From assembly GCA_022775905.1 (NCBI GenBank), contig JALFJX010000027.1, forward strand, positions 1 to 64,000: DNA of 64,000 nucleotides, written 5' to 3'. Source of the DNA: Methanobrevibacter sp. (lineage in GTDB: Archaea; Methanobacteriota; Methanobacteria; Methanobacteriales; Methanobacteriaceae). The notes beneath the pieces are model-generated. The model saw nothing but the letters and a program-made list of their open reading frames with translations, was not told the origin of the DNA and made no database searches. Both the position numbers and the translations under genes were made by a program. Positions 17,109-25,447 of the stretch are shown here, one piece after another (positions within the stretch are counted from its first letter, which is position 1; each line of letters starts with the position of its first letter).

Positions 17109-17847
17109 TAATTTACGAAAGAAAACCACATTCAACGTTAATAGTGAAGTGTTTATTAAAAATAATTCTCAATCAATAACTTCTAAAATTAAATCTAAAC
17201 TTAAACAAATTAAATCTTCAATTAATAAAAAGAAAAATAATTTTTTAAGTAGGTTAAATAAGAAATATGTTGAGAATCTTAAAAAGGAATACTATGATTA
17301 TACTAAAGAGTTCAGTAAAAATGCAAATAAAACAAGAAAAAAATTACAAAATGAATATCCAATACCTAATTTAGACGTTATTGAGGAACATTTTATTGTT
17401 GAATGGGGGATGGATTCTGGGCCTTTAAATAGGTATTTAAGAAAAATTGATAAGGTTTCTGAATCTCAAAAAAAGTTTTTTTTAAGTTATATCCAAAGAT
17501 TAAATAAGGTGATTAACAAATATAATAACATTCAACATAACACGTTATTACATAGGAGAGTAAGTTCTGACTTTTTTATAGAAGATGTTGGAAAAATTGG
17601 TAAATTTGAAACTCCAATTTCAACTTCATTCAATGATCATGCAATAAAAAAGAAAAATTATGGTGATTTCCATATTTCAATTTTAGCTCCAAAAGATGTT
17701 AATGGAGCATATCTTGAAGAAATCATGAAAAAACATCACGGTATAAATCACAATCATGAAGAATGGTTATTACCAATAAATACTAAATATAAAACGTTAT
17801 ACAAAAATTATGAAACTAAAGAAGCAGTAATCATATTATTGACATGA
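17109..17847 (+). CDS. ADP-ribosyltransferase-like protein, N-terminus cut by R7
   Basis: The frame is open from within R7; a GTG at 17149 gives 232 residues but has no binding site, so the 5' part is probably missing. A basic, coiled N-terminal half precedes a C-terminal domain with the order seen in ADP-ribosyltransferase exoenzymes: an Arg in LLHRRVSSD, STSF at about 158-161, and HEEWLLPINTKYKTL at the end, in which the second Glu fits the catalytic Glu of the E-x-E loop. The residue two before it is His, not Glu or Gln, which is unusual. Such domains occur in toxins and in phage head proteins. Activity is not established. Confidence 0.65.
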
Positions 17848-17857
17848 AGTGATTAGA

Positions 17858-18166
17858 ATGGGTGAACAAAAATATGAAATTAATAAAACTGTTTTAAAAG
17901 AATTTTATGAGGAATTAATGGCTTTAGAAGATTGGATTCCTTTTGAAATTAAAAGTTCATTACCTCTAGAAATATCTATGAAATTAGGTTCTAAAGTTAA
18001 AAATAAGGATTTGTGGTGGAATAAAATTATGGAGCACCAAAGGGCTAATCCTTATGATGATTATTATGATTATATTAATTGGGAGATTGAATCTTTTCTT
18101 AGTAAATATCCTTACTTTAAACCTCTTTTTATTGTTTTGAATAATTCAGTAGAAAACATTCAGTAA
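17858..18166 (+). CDS. Hypothetical protein whose C-terminus is encoded by R8
   Basis: Starts at ATG 17858 (a GTG at 17849 is also possible) just after the ADP-ribosyltransferase-like gene, so they were probably one operon. The insert supplies about 92 residues (MGEQKYEINKTVLKEFYEEL at the start, Trp- and Tyr-rich, no known domain). The frame then reads straight through R8, adding VLNNSVENIQ before a TAA within the repeat. The natural C-terminus is therefore likely replaced by repeat-coded residues. Given its position it could be an immunity or accessory protein for its neighbour (speculation). Confidence 0.6.
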   Translation: MGEQKYEINKTVLKEFYEELMALEDWIPFEIKSSLPLEISMKLGSKVKNKDLWWNKIMEHQRANPYDDYYDYINWEIESFLSKYPYFKPLFIVLNNSVENIQ

Positions 18167-18170
18167 ATAC
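18134..18170 (-). repeat. 37-bp array repeat R8
   Basis: Exact consensus copy on the minus strand. Read rightward it supplies ten codons and the stop codon to the gene entering from the left. Confidence 0.95.
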
Positions 18171-18210
18171 GAAATAGATTAAAAAAAAAGAACAAAAAGA
18201 AAAAGAAAAA

Positions 18211-18564
18211 TTATTTTAAATTATATTTGGCAAGATAATCAAACTTATCTTCATTAGAACATTCTATATTATTATCACAAATCCATGCAATAACTTTATC
18301 CATTAATCCTTCAGAATATTTTGAAATAAAGATTTCTATGTCTTTTAATTTCACATCAGTTTCCCAATCACAGGTGTTAAAAATATCTTCCGCACTCCAT
18401 TCTAAAACTGTGAAATCACCTATAATAACCAATGCTTGGAATGCAGTAATTTTAATTTGATTATTTGTATTAGGAACATAAAAATATTGATTTTCATCAT
18501 CATACCAATAATTTTCATTATTAAATTTAATTAATCTTTTAAATTTATCAAAAACCATAATCAT
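18211..18564 (-). CDS. Hypothetical protein, 117 residues
   Basis: The single intact gene of insert 8 (437 bp). GAGGGATGATT before the ATG gives a fair binding site. The protein is acidic with an N-terminal strand-rich part (NYWYDDENQYFYVPN) and a helical C-terminus ending EDKFDYLAKYNLK; Cys residues at CDWE, ICDNN and ECSN. No family recognised. It has 43 bp of upstream DNA before R9 and is expressed away from it. Confidence 0.6.
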   Translation of the reverse strand: MIMVFDKFKRLIKFNNENYWYDDENQYFYVPNTNNQIKITAFQALVIIGDFTVLEWSAEDIFNTCDWETDVKLKDIEIFISKYSEGLMDKVIAWICDNNIECSNEDKFDYLAKYNLK

Positions 18565-18607
18565 CCCTCATGTTTTTAGTTTTAGTCTTTTTCTTTCACG
18601 AAATATT

Positions 18608-18644
18608 GTTTTGAATAATTCAGTAGAAAACATTCAAAAAGTAC
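18608..18644 (-). repeat. Degenerate outermost array repeat R9
   Basis: Same 37-bp unit with three substitutions clustered in the outer end (CATTCAAAAAGTAC where other copies have CATTCAGTAAATAC, plus strand). A decayed terminal copy is a usual feature of CRISPR arrays. No further copy lies to its right in the window. Confidence 0.88.
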
Positions 18645-18723
18645 AACAAATAGAATGAAAACATGAAAAACTAAAGTTTTATTGACAAAATAATTACCAT
18701 CTAAATTCCATTAGTGTTGTGTT

Positions 18724-19183
18724 CTACCATTTTCCAAATTTGTCTTTATCTATGCGTTCTCGATATCTAATTTTTCTAAACCCACATTTTTCATGAAATT
18801 TAATGCTTACAACATTTATCGAAAAAATTGCTGCATACAAACTCCAAATCCCTTTTTTAGGAGCAATACGGATAATTTCCTGCATTAATTTATAACCTAT
18901 TCCTTTTTGCTTAAAAGAATCATCAACATATATTCTCACTTCTACAGATCCACTATAGGTAGCTCTACTTAATGTATGACTAAGTGCAATCCATCCTACA
19001 ACTTTATCTTTCAACAGCCACATAACGACAAAATGACAAAGGATTTTAGTTCCAACCATCATATGTGAGGCATGTTCTTTCAAAGGTTGCAATCCCACTT
19101 TCCAAACCCTGAAAGTATATTTCCAAAACCCTCTGCCAGCCATACTTTTCCATTTCACGAATCATTATCTCAACTCTATGCAT
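18724..19183 (-). pseudogene. GNAT acetyltransferase, broken
   Basis: Reading frames together rebuild an N-acetyltransferase of the phosphinothricin-acetyltransferase type. It starts at 19183 (MHRVEIMIREME, then WQRVLEIYFQGLESG), meets an in-frame TAA after TYDGWN, and then a one-base shift near 19010 passes to the frame with DKVVGWIALSHTLSR and the acetyl-CoA loop QKGIGYKLM. The C-terminal half is well kept. It is the first chromosomal gene beyond the array and is not preceded by a repeat, so it was probably never cargo. Confidence 0.7.
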
Positions 19184-19210
19184 TATTCAACTAAAACTCG
19201 ATAAAAATAA

Positions 19211-19567
19211 TTATTTAGATAAAGTTAATTCAAAACTTATATCCAATAACATCTTTATTTTTTCATCACAAACATCATCGAGAGAAACAGTAATCCAGTG
19301 CTCTTTATTCATATGATATGCTGGAAAAAAGCCATCCTCATTTCTTAATGAATCTATAAGTATTGGATCACACTTGAAATTTACAACATCCATACTTTCA
19401 TCCCCTTCCAATTCAAGTTTATTCTTTGAAACATCCATAATCAAAGCAAACCATTTTCTATTATCTTTATGACGGAATACTTCATAATTTGGGAATTTAG
19501 CCCATGGAAAGTCAATTTCTGAAGAATAATTTTCTAAAATATAATTTTCCAGTTCATCACGGTTCAT
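19211..19567 (-). CDS. MmcQ/YjbR family DNA-binding-like protein
   Basis: A small protein of about 118 residues with the family pattern: VFRHKDNRKWFALIMDV, NFKCDPILIDSLRNEDGFFPAYHMNKEHWITVSL. The fold resembles DNA-binding proteins but the role is unknown. The likely start is the ATG at 19567 (MNRDELENYIL); the frame extends to 19588 and overlaps the end of surE, so both are probably in one transcript. Confidence 0.8.
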   Translation of the reverse strand: MNRDELENYILENYSSEIDFPWAKFPNYEVFRHKDNRKWFALIMDVSKNKLELEGDESMDVVNFKCDPILIDSLRNEDGFFPAYHMNKEHWITVSLDDVCDEKIKMLLDISFELTLSK

Positions 19568-19581
19568 TATAAATCTCCAAA

Positions 19582-20397
19582 TTACCACTCTTTTAGATTT
19601 TTAGAAGTCATATCAACATTAAGTGGAGTTAAACTAGGGCATTTTTCAACAAATAATGCATATCCGTCGCTTCCCTCTTCATATTCCTTAATAAGATCTG
19701 ATGCAATCATGATTAAATCATCACTTTTCTGATTTTCTTCTAGATGATAATTGAAGATTTCACTTTTTTCCTCATCAGTATTATCGATGACTTTCTTGTC
19801 AAGCATGTTGTGTGACAGATTAGTAATCTTGACCTCTTCAGATTCATGATTTGTCGGTACATTTAAATTAAATAAGTCAACATCTTTAGGGAATCCTTTA
19901 TCGATAATCTTCAATACTAAATCATGCAAGACTTTTTTCGCTAAAGTGAAGTCATAATCTACATACCATTCCCCATTTTCGTCTTGTTTGTAAGAAGTTT
20001 TTGGATCAATGAATAATGAAACTGCAATTGCAGGAATTCCCATACTGACCGCTTCAAAGGCAGCGCATACTGTACCTGATGAAGTTACATCACAGCTAAT
20101 GTTCACACCCTGATTTATTCCGGTTATCACCAAATCCGGTTTTTCATCCATTACATAATCAGCACCAACAATTACTGCATCTGCAGGACTACCTGAAACA
20201 GAATATGCTTTGCTTCCATCTTCAAGTTCACATGATTCAAGTTTCAAATGTTTAAACAGTGAAATACGACGGCCCACACTACTATTGTTCTTATCTGGTG
20301 CTACAACATATACATTAGCCAAATCTTCAACAGCCTGTTTTGCAGCCAATATTCCAGGTGCATTAACTCCATCGTCATTGGATATTAAAATATTCAT
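19582..20397 (-). CDS. surE: 5'/3'-nucleotidase SurE
   Basis: A 271-residue SurE homologue. The metal-binding N-terminal signature NILISNDDGVNAPGI is complete, followed by VVAPDKNNSS and GSPADAVIVG and the GINQGVN loop near residues 93-99, all typical of the family. SurE removes phosphate from nucleoside monophosphates. It starts with ATG after TGATATC and is followed without a gap by the YjbR-like gene. Catalytic residues are intact. Confidence 0.92.
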   Translation of the reverse strand: MNILISNDDGVNAPGILAAKQAVEDLANVYVVAPDKNNSSVGRRISLFKHLKLESCELEDGSKAYSVSGSPADAVIVGADYVMDEKPDLVITGINQGVNISCDVTSSGTVCAAFEAVSMGIPAIAVSLFIDPKTSYKQDENGEWYVDYDFTLAKKVLHDLVLKIIDKGFPKDVDLFNLNVPTNHESEEVKITNLSHNMLDKKVIDNTDEEKSEIFNYHLEENQKSDDLIMIASDLIKEYEEGSDGYALFVEKCPSLTPLNVDMTSKNLKEW

Positions 20398-20599
20398 GAT
20401 ATCATCCTAAAGTGTATTAATTAATAATATTTAATCTTTTGATTATAAAATATTCTCCATTAAAAAAACCATATTAATTTTTAACATCAACCAAAATTCT
20501 TTTTTGCCCATTATATTCACCAATTCCTCTTACTATTAACTTATCAATATAAACAGATATTATCAGTGATATTTTTGCCCTATTTTCACTTTCAATGAA

Positions 20600-20815
20600 T
20601 TAATTTTTTATTATTTTCATAACCTGAGCAATTGTTCTAACTGAATGTTCCTCAAGCAATTTATCATCATATATCAATCTTTTTCTCAAAACATATTCTC
20701 CGACATTATTATTTACAGTAAATGCTATATTATTGTTATAATAATAAATCAATTGCTCATCTTTTTTTAATTGGGAAATATCATCTTCAGTTAGCTGTCT
20801 TCTATACACAATCAT
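20600..20815 (-). CDS. Hypothetical protein, 71 residues
   Basis: Small soluble protein (MIVYRRQLTEDDISQL, ends TIAQVMKIIKN) lying 20 bp downstream of the Cys-rich gene, likely in the same transcript. No domain recognised. Coding status is supported only by its operon position and balanced composition. Confidence 0.4.
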   Translation of the reverse strand: MIVYRRQLTEDDISQLKKDEQLIYYYNNNIAFTVNNNVGEYVLRKRLIYDDKLLEEHSVRTIAQVMKIIKN

Positions 20816-20835
20816 TTAATCAACACCCAATAAAT

Positions 20836-21249
20836 CTAATTTTTCTTAATTTCTTTATCCAATACTATTTCAGCTATTTTAATTGCAAAATTACATTCTG
20901 GATCTAATGCCAAAGCCACATTACCCTCCAAATCATACAATGGATAGTCTTTACAAAATGTATAATGTGCACCATGATTATCGCAGGTCTTACCATTAAA
21001 ATATTTGCAATCCAAATATTTACAGTATTTTCCACACATAATACAGAATTCTTGATGATTTTGCACTTGTTCTCGTGTGAAATATAATGCAGGAGCTCGA
21101 TTTAAAGTTACATCTATAATATCTACAAGCATATCAGTTGGCAAATCAGGATACTCTTTTTCGTGTTTCTGTATCATTTTTAAACAGAATTTAATATAAT
21201 TTGTCATCAAAAACCACATTCCTTTTTTTAATGCTGCATTTATTAACAT
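20836..21249 (-). CDS. Cys-rich hypothetical protein
   Basis: 137 residues if started at 21249; an internal ATG at 21207 (MTNYIKFCL) may be the true start. The centre has a dense Cys cluster, FCIMCGKYCKYLDCKYF then CDNHG and FCKDY, of the kind that binds zinc or an iron-sulfur cluster, and another Cys in DPECNFA. No named family. It runs with the 71-residue protein downstream. Confidence 0.6.
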   Translation of the reverse strand: MLINAALKKGMWFLMTNYIKFCLKMIQKHEKEYPDLPTDMLVDIIDVTLNRAPALYFTREQVQNHQEFCIMCGKYCKYLDCKYFNGKTCDNHGAHYTFCKDYPLYDLEGNVALALDPECNFAIKIAEIVLDKEIKKN

Positions 21250-21383
21250 TGATTTATTTCTGCAAATTTTTCTACCATCTATTATTTGTTTTTTACATTA
21301 AAGTTAATTTCCGTATGTTTTTTGTAAAAAATATTTAACAATGAAATTATATATTTATAATAAACAAAAAAAGGAGTTATTAT

Positions 21384-21816
21384 ATGTTTAAAAAAATTAT
21401 GATTATTTTAATCTTCTTATTATTGGCCATTGGTGTTGCTTCAGCTCATGATGATAAAGCATACAGTAGCATCGATATAAATGATATAAAATTACCCAAT
21501 GATTTTAATAAAACAGGAGTGCATTCAGCAATTAAAGACAATATTCATTTAATGGTTGTTGGATATGCTGATGCAGATTACGGCAGATATTATGAAAGTA
21601 TTGCCAATACTTTACATATTGATATTGGAAAGATCAGCAATTATACGGATGACGGTTTAAAACTTACCGGTTCACTTGAAATAGTTAATAAATGATAAAA
21701 AAGCATTGATAGATGTATACGTCATTAACAACAATACTTTCAATGATGGAGGTAAAATTTTATCTCAAATCAATGAATTAAATAATTTAGCACCAATTAA
21801 ACCAAGTGCAAATTAA
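21384..21816 (+). pseudogene. Small secreted protein, frameshifted relative of the insert 2 gene
   Basis: AAAGGAG before the ATG is a strong binding site. A signal peptide (MFKKIMIILIFLLLAIG, ending near ASA) precedes DIKLPNDFNK and a strand-rich body. After EIVNK a TGA stops the frame at 21695; the continuing sequence (KALIDVYVINNNTFNDGG, ending INELNNLAPIKPSAN) is in another frame, so one base has been lost in TAAATGATAAAAAA. The overall shape and C-terminus match the cargo protein at 7917-8345, marking a small local gene family. Confidence 0.7.
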
Positions 21817-21897
21817 TCTATTTTTTAAAAAAAGTTATATTAAAAAAAAAATAGCAAATAGGGCAGTGATGCCCTAGGAAATTACTATTTAAGAATT

Positions 21898-22887
21898 TTA
21901 TCTTTTTACATATGCTCCAGCAAGCAAACCAATAACAATAATGATCAACAATATTGGATTACCAGTAGCGTGACTGTCAGTTACTATTTTAGGTTCATTT
22001 GAATCAGATACTTCAGGCCCATTGGTTTCTTCTGAAACATCATCATCAGAACTATTTTCTAATACAGTATCAACATTTTCTTCACCCAATGGATCAAATC
22101 CAGTTGTGTTTTCTGTTGTATCATTATTTAAGTCATCTTCAATTGTGTCTTCAGTTGTATTGGTTGCAGTAAGATTCTCCGGTTCATCATCATAATTGCT
22201 TATATCATCATCCAAATTCTTAAGAATCTCCCCAATATCAGCATCAGGATTTTCACCATTCATGTCATTTTTAATCTCAACTACTTTGAATACGAAAGCA
22301 GAGACTAAAACACCATCAATATGTATTCCATCAGACTGTTTTTTAATAACATAAGCAAAGAACTTATATCCATCTTTTGTTGTATTGATATGTAAATTAT
22401 TTACGTTTTCCCATATATCTGGATACCAGGTTTTTAAGATTGTATTAGATACATTCTCATTATAACCAATTCCCTTATTTCCCAATTCATTTAAATAATT
22501 AGCAAATTCATCAGAAATATTGAAATATTTGTTTAAGTTCACTTCACCTGTGGAACTGCCCTTACTTATATCATTACCATTTTTATCAACAATATGACTC
22601 CAAACATTACCATGTTCCTCCCCATCTTTTTTAAGAGCAGAAACATTTACAGATACCTGATTCAAAGATCCCTTATAAGAATCACCAGAATCAGTGATTG
22701 GAAGATATTCTGTTACTGAGTTACTTGTATATGTCTTATTACTGTCGACGTCTTTTGGATTGAATTCACCATTTGTACGGATATACATATGTCCAGTTTC
22801 CACATCATCTGAAGAATCATCTGCACATACGAATCCGATTGAAGCTAATGTAAAAAGCATTAATATTACTAAAATTACTTTTTTCAT
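21898..22887 (-). CDS. Secreted surface protein with acidic stalk and C-terminal anchor
   Basis: 329 residues. A signal peptide (MKKVILVILMLFTLASIG, ending near CADD) is followed by a globular part with strands (to about residue 215), then a low-complexity Asp/Glu/Asn/Thr stalk (NLTATNTTEDTIEDDL and similar), and the ATGNPILLII-helix-KR tail that methanobacterial surface proteins share. The globular domain (VNVSALKKDGEEHGNVWSH, TWYPDIWENVNN) is not a recognised family. Likely exported and membrane anchored with the stalk crossing the wall. A good ribosome binding site (AGGAG) precedes the ATG. Confidence 0.75.
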   Translation of the reverse strand: MKKVILVILMLFTLASIGFVCADDSSDDVETGHMYIRTNGEFNPKDVDSNKTYTSNSVTEYLPITDSGDSYKGSLNQVSVNVSALKKDGEEHGNVWSHIVDKNGNDISKGSSTGEVNLNKYFNISDEFANYLNELGNKGIGYNENVSNTILKTWYPDIWENVNNLHINTTKDGYKFFAYVIKKQSDGIHIDGVLVSAFVFKVVEIKNDMNGENPDADIGEILKNLDDDISNYDDEPENLTATNTTEDTIEDDLNNDTTENTTGFDPLGEENVDTVLENSSDDDVSEETNGPEVSDSNEPKIVTDSHATGNPILLIIIVIGLLAGAYVKR

Positions 22888-23118
22888 AAAAATCTCCTTT
22901 TTAGAATATGTATTTTAATAAAGCTTTTTTACAAATTCATTAAATTCTGAACAATATTTTCTTGAATTATCATCCATTAATAGTACAACTTATAAACTAA
23001 TAACTATCAAGTTATATCAAGTTTATACCATATGTGATATATTTCTTATAATATATATAATTAATGTATTATAATAAGTTTTAATTAATATTAAAAGATA
23101 ATTAACTGAGAGGATAAT

Positions 23119-23933
23119 ATGAAAAGCATTCTTTATTTAACTGATCTTTTTTATGAAGCAAAAGGGCGAAATTACTACGAAGAAGATTTATTTATCATAA
23201 AACAATTGCAAGAAGGATTTTAACATAGCAATATGTCATCCAAAAGATGCTGAAGTTTTTGAAGATAATGCAGATCTAATTGTATTTAGAAATACTGGTT
23301 CTGTTATTTTTTATCAGAAAGAATATGACTTATTCAAATCAAGAGTACATGAAAAAGACCTTTTAACTTTTAATGAAATCACAGGAAAAGCAGATATGAA
23401 CGGTAAACAGTATCTTATTGAATTAACAGAAAATAATTATCCTGTAATCCCCACAATAGATGATATTAACAATTCTGAAAAACTTCCAAAGTCTGATTTT
23501 TATATATAAAACCTAAGGATGGGGCAGATTCAATAGGTCTTGAAAAACTTTCTGATGAGGAATTACTGAATAAAGATTTAAAAGGGAAGAAAATGCTAAT
23601 AGAACCGGCAATAGATTTCGAATATGAAGTTTCATTTTATTTTATCAATGAAAAATTTGAATATTCAAGGTATACACCTAATTCAAAAAAACGTTGGGAA
23701 CTCAAGGAATATGCACCAACAGAAGATGATCTTAAATTTGCAAGAAAATTCATTGAATGGAATGATATTAAACATGGAATTCAAAGAGTGGATGCATGCA
23801 GAACAAAAACAGGAAAGCTTTTATTAGTTGAACTTGAAGATTTAAATCCCTTTTTATCACTTCAAGTACAAGTGTTGAAACTCAAAAGAGATTTCTAACA
23901 GATTTAAAAAATGCATTTTTAGAACTGATTTGA
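23119..23933 (+). pseudogene. ATP-grasp-like gene broken by several frameshifts
   Basis: Starts MKSILYLTDLFYEAKG after GAGAGGA. Consecutive frames continue NIAICHPKDAEVFEDN, then KPKDGADSIGLEKL, then KKMLIEPAIDFEYEVSFYF and VDACRTKTGKLLLVELEDLNP, then ETQKRFLTDLKNAFLELI. The order (KPKDGADSIG phosphate loop, EPAIDFEYE, ELEDLNP metal site) is that of ATP-grasp ligases. At least three one-base shifts separate the pieces, so no full protein is made unless the shifts are sequence errors. Confidence 0.65.
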
Positions 23934-23999
23934 TAATCAGTACTCTAATATAATATAAAGTTCAAATATTTAATTAATTAAAAAAATAAAGGTAATGCG

Positions 24000-24191
24000 A
24001 TGAAACTCATTGACGGATTAAAAACATATTTAACAGACTGGAAAAATCTTCTTACACATGGAATAGTTGGAGTAATTCTACTTTACTGTTTGCTTTTTGC
24101 TCCAATTGCTTGGTACTGGAGAGTGATTATATTAATTCTTGTTGTTGCTTTTAATTTAATTAGGATGAACTATTCTAAAAAGAATAAATAA
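24000..24191 (+). CDS. Small membrane protein, 63 residues
   Basis: One frame with two closely spaced hydrophobic helices (GIVGVILLYCLLFAPIAWYW and VIILILVVAFNLI) and a basic tail (YSKKNK). AAAGGTAATGCG precedes the ATG. No family recognised; many such orphan peptides exist in these genomes. Confidence 0.55.
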   Translation: MKLIDGLKTYLTDWKNLLTHGIVGVILLYCLLFAPIAWYWRVIILILVVAFNLIRMNYSKKNK

Positions 24192-24244
24192 AAAAAGTAT
24201 TGGAGAATTTAAAATTAAATTCTCTAATTTTTTTAATAAAAAAA

Positions 24245-25447
24245 TCATTCAACAAAATACTTTTTATTTGAAATTTTATTTATCTTATTACGTAACTTTT
24301 CACGACCAGATTTTACTAAAACCTCATCAATTAAAGCATCAGTTTTTGGATCAATGGAAAATGTCATTCCAAATTTGGAATATCTTCTTAATGTGGAAAT
24401 AGGTTTTTTCAGTTCTTCATAGACTTCTTCAAATTGCTCTTCATCATCTAAATCTAAAGTTAATAAATAATCAATATTATTTTTGAAGTATCTTTTAAAC
24501 TCCAGTTGTCTATTGGTCATTTTAACTAAACGCCAAATATTTGCAACAGCAGTTTTTTCATCATCATGTTTTCTTCTTTCCCATACCACTTCTTCATGGC
24601 AAATTCTAGCTTCAGTAATAATATCTTTTGTTGCTTCAATGACTTTCTCATACCCAATTTCAGTGTCAACAATAACAGTTCTTTTTATTTTCTGTTCTTT
24701 AATTTCTTTTTCTCTGAAATTCTCATTATACATTTCAGTGAAAAATTCATCTGTACATTTAGGTAAACAAAGTTTAATTCCATCAACATCATATTTTACT
24801 GTTTCTTTTAGAATTTCTGAACTAATGTTATATTTAAGAAAACGAACCATAGAATAATCCTGAATATTTTCCCATTTATCAATGAAAATACGATTTTTAA
24901 TCTCATTATAATAACGTTTATGTCCACCAGTTACTGCATAAATTTTATTTAAAACATTAGTAGCTAATTTCAAATGCCAAAATTTATCACTCACAATAAC
25001 TCTATTTAATGTTAAACGGAATTTTCTTTCACGAGCCAATCTTTTTGACCAGCCCTTAATTATAGTACCATCTAATTCTGCGTGTTTACGTATTGGATAA
25101 ATACGAACCTCTATTCCATTGTGAATATTATTGTCTAAATAAACCATATTGAAATAAGTAGTATTTTTATTTCCATAATTGATGAAAGAAGGGTTAAATT
25201 TAGGATTATTGAACATACCTTCAACATACCGATCATCACTATATTCATTCTCAATGATTTCGCAAAAACGGTCCATATCCCCCATAGTCATAGCAACAGA
25301 CATCATTCTAGTACCATTTTTCACTGTATGATTAAGATATGCATTTAAAGCTGTTTGACCAATTAAAATATATTTTAAACCATTCTTTGAACAGATATCA
25401 TCGATTTCTGCAAGTAATTCTAATTGTATATCTTGTTTACTCTTCAT
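24245..25447 (-). CDS. Nucleotidyltransferase-fold protein paired with LicD
   Basis: 400 residues. The N-terminus (LLAEIDDICSKNGLKYILIGQTALNAYLNHT) mirrors the start of LicD enzymes, but the usual DDD metal site is weak here (VAMTMGDMDRFCE), so it may be a diverged or inactive partner. It is the last gene of the surface-decoration operon and overlaps the upstream LicD gene by 11 bp. Probable role: transfer of, or recognition of, a phospho-substituent on a surface glycan. Confident for the fold, less so for activity. Confidence 0.65.
   Translation of the reverse strand: MKSKQDIQLELLAEIDDICSKNGLKYILIGQTALNAYLNHTVKNGTRMMSVAMTMGDMDRFCEIIENEYSDDRYVEGMFNNPKFNPSFINYGNKNTTYFNMVYLDNNIHNGIEVRIYPIRKHAELDGTIIKGWSKRLARERKFRLTLNRVIVSDKFWHLKLATNVLNKIYAVTGGHKRYYNEIKNRIFIDKWENIQDYSMVRFLKYNISSEILKETVKYDVDGIKLCLPKCTDEFFTEMYNENFREKEIKEQKIKRTVIVDTEIGYEKVIEATKDIITEARICHEEVVWERRKHDDEKTAVANIWRLVKMTNRQLEFKRYFKNNIDYLLTLDLDDEEQFEEVYEELKKPISTLRRYSKFGMTFSIDPKTDALIDEVLVKSGREKLRNKINKISNKKYFVE

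Larger units (their letters stand above)
6495..18644. CRISPR. CRISPR-like array with eight gene-sized inserts
   Basis: Nine copies of a 37-bp repeat (starts GTATTTACTGAATG, ends GAATTATTCAAAAC) beside cas1-cas2. Inserts are 302, 1617, 1439, 3563, 1906, 1528, 1025 and 437 bp, far above the 30-45 bp of normal spacers and unequal in size. Seven copies are identical, one has a single end mismatch and the last has three mismatches. Bases flanking the copies share no homology, so the unit is exactly 37 bp. Copies 1-3 point rightward and copies 4-9 leftward. Many genes are cut at the repeat borders. It may be a Cas1-driven gene-capture array or recombination-site islands; see the findings. Confidence 0.6.

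Noticed and set aside
6495-18644. The array as a conventional CRISPR locus with spacers lost by misassembly
   Set aside because: Repeats have identical exact borders, the inserts hold intact genes with their own signals, and no 30-45 bp spacer occurs anywhere. Misassembly at repeats could still affect order, which is noted in the findings.
6495-18644. Repeats as terminal repeats of insertion sequences or MITEs
   Set aside because: No transposase lies between copies, the repeat is not paired as inverted ends around each insert, and R1-R3 are all in direct orientation.
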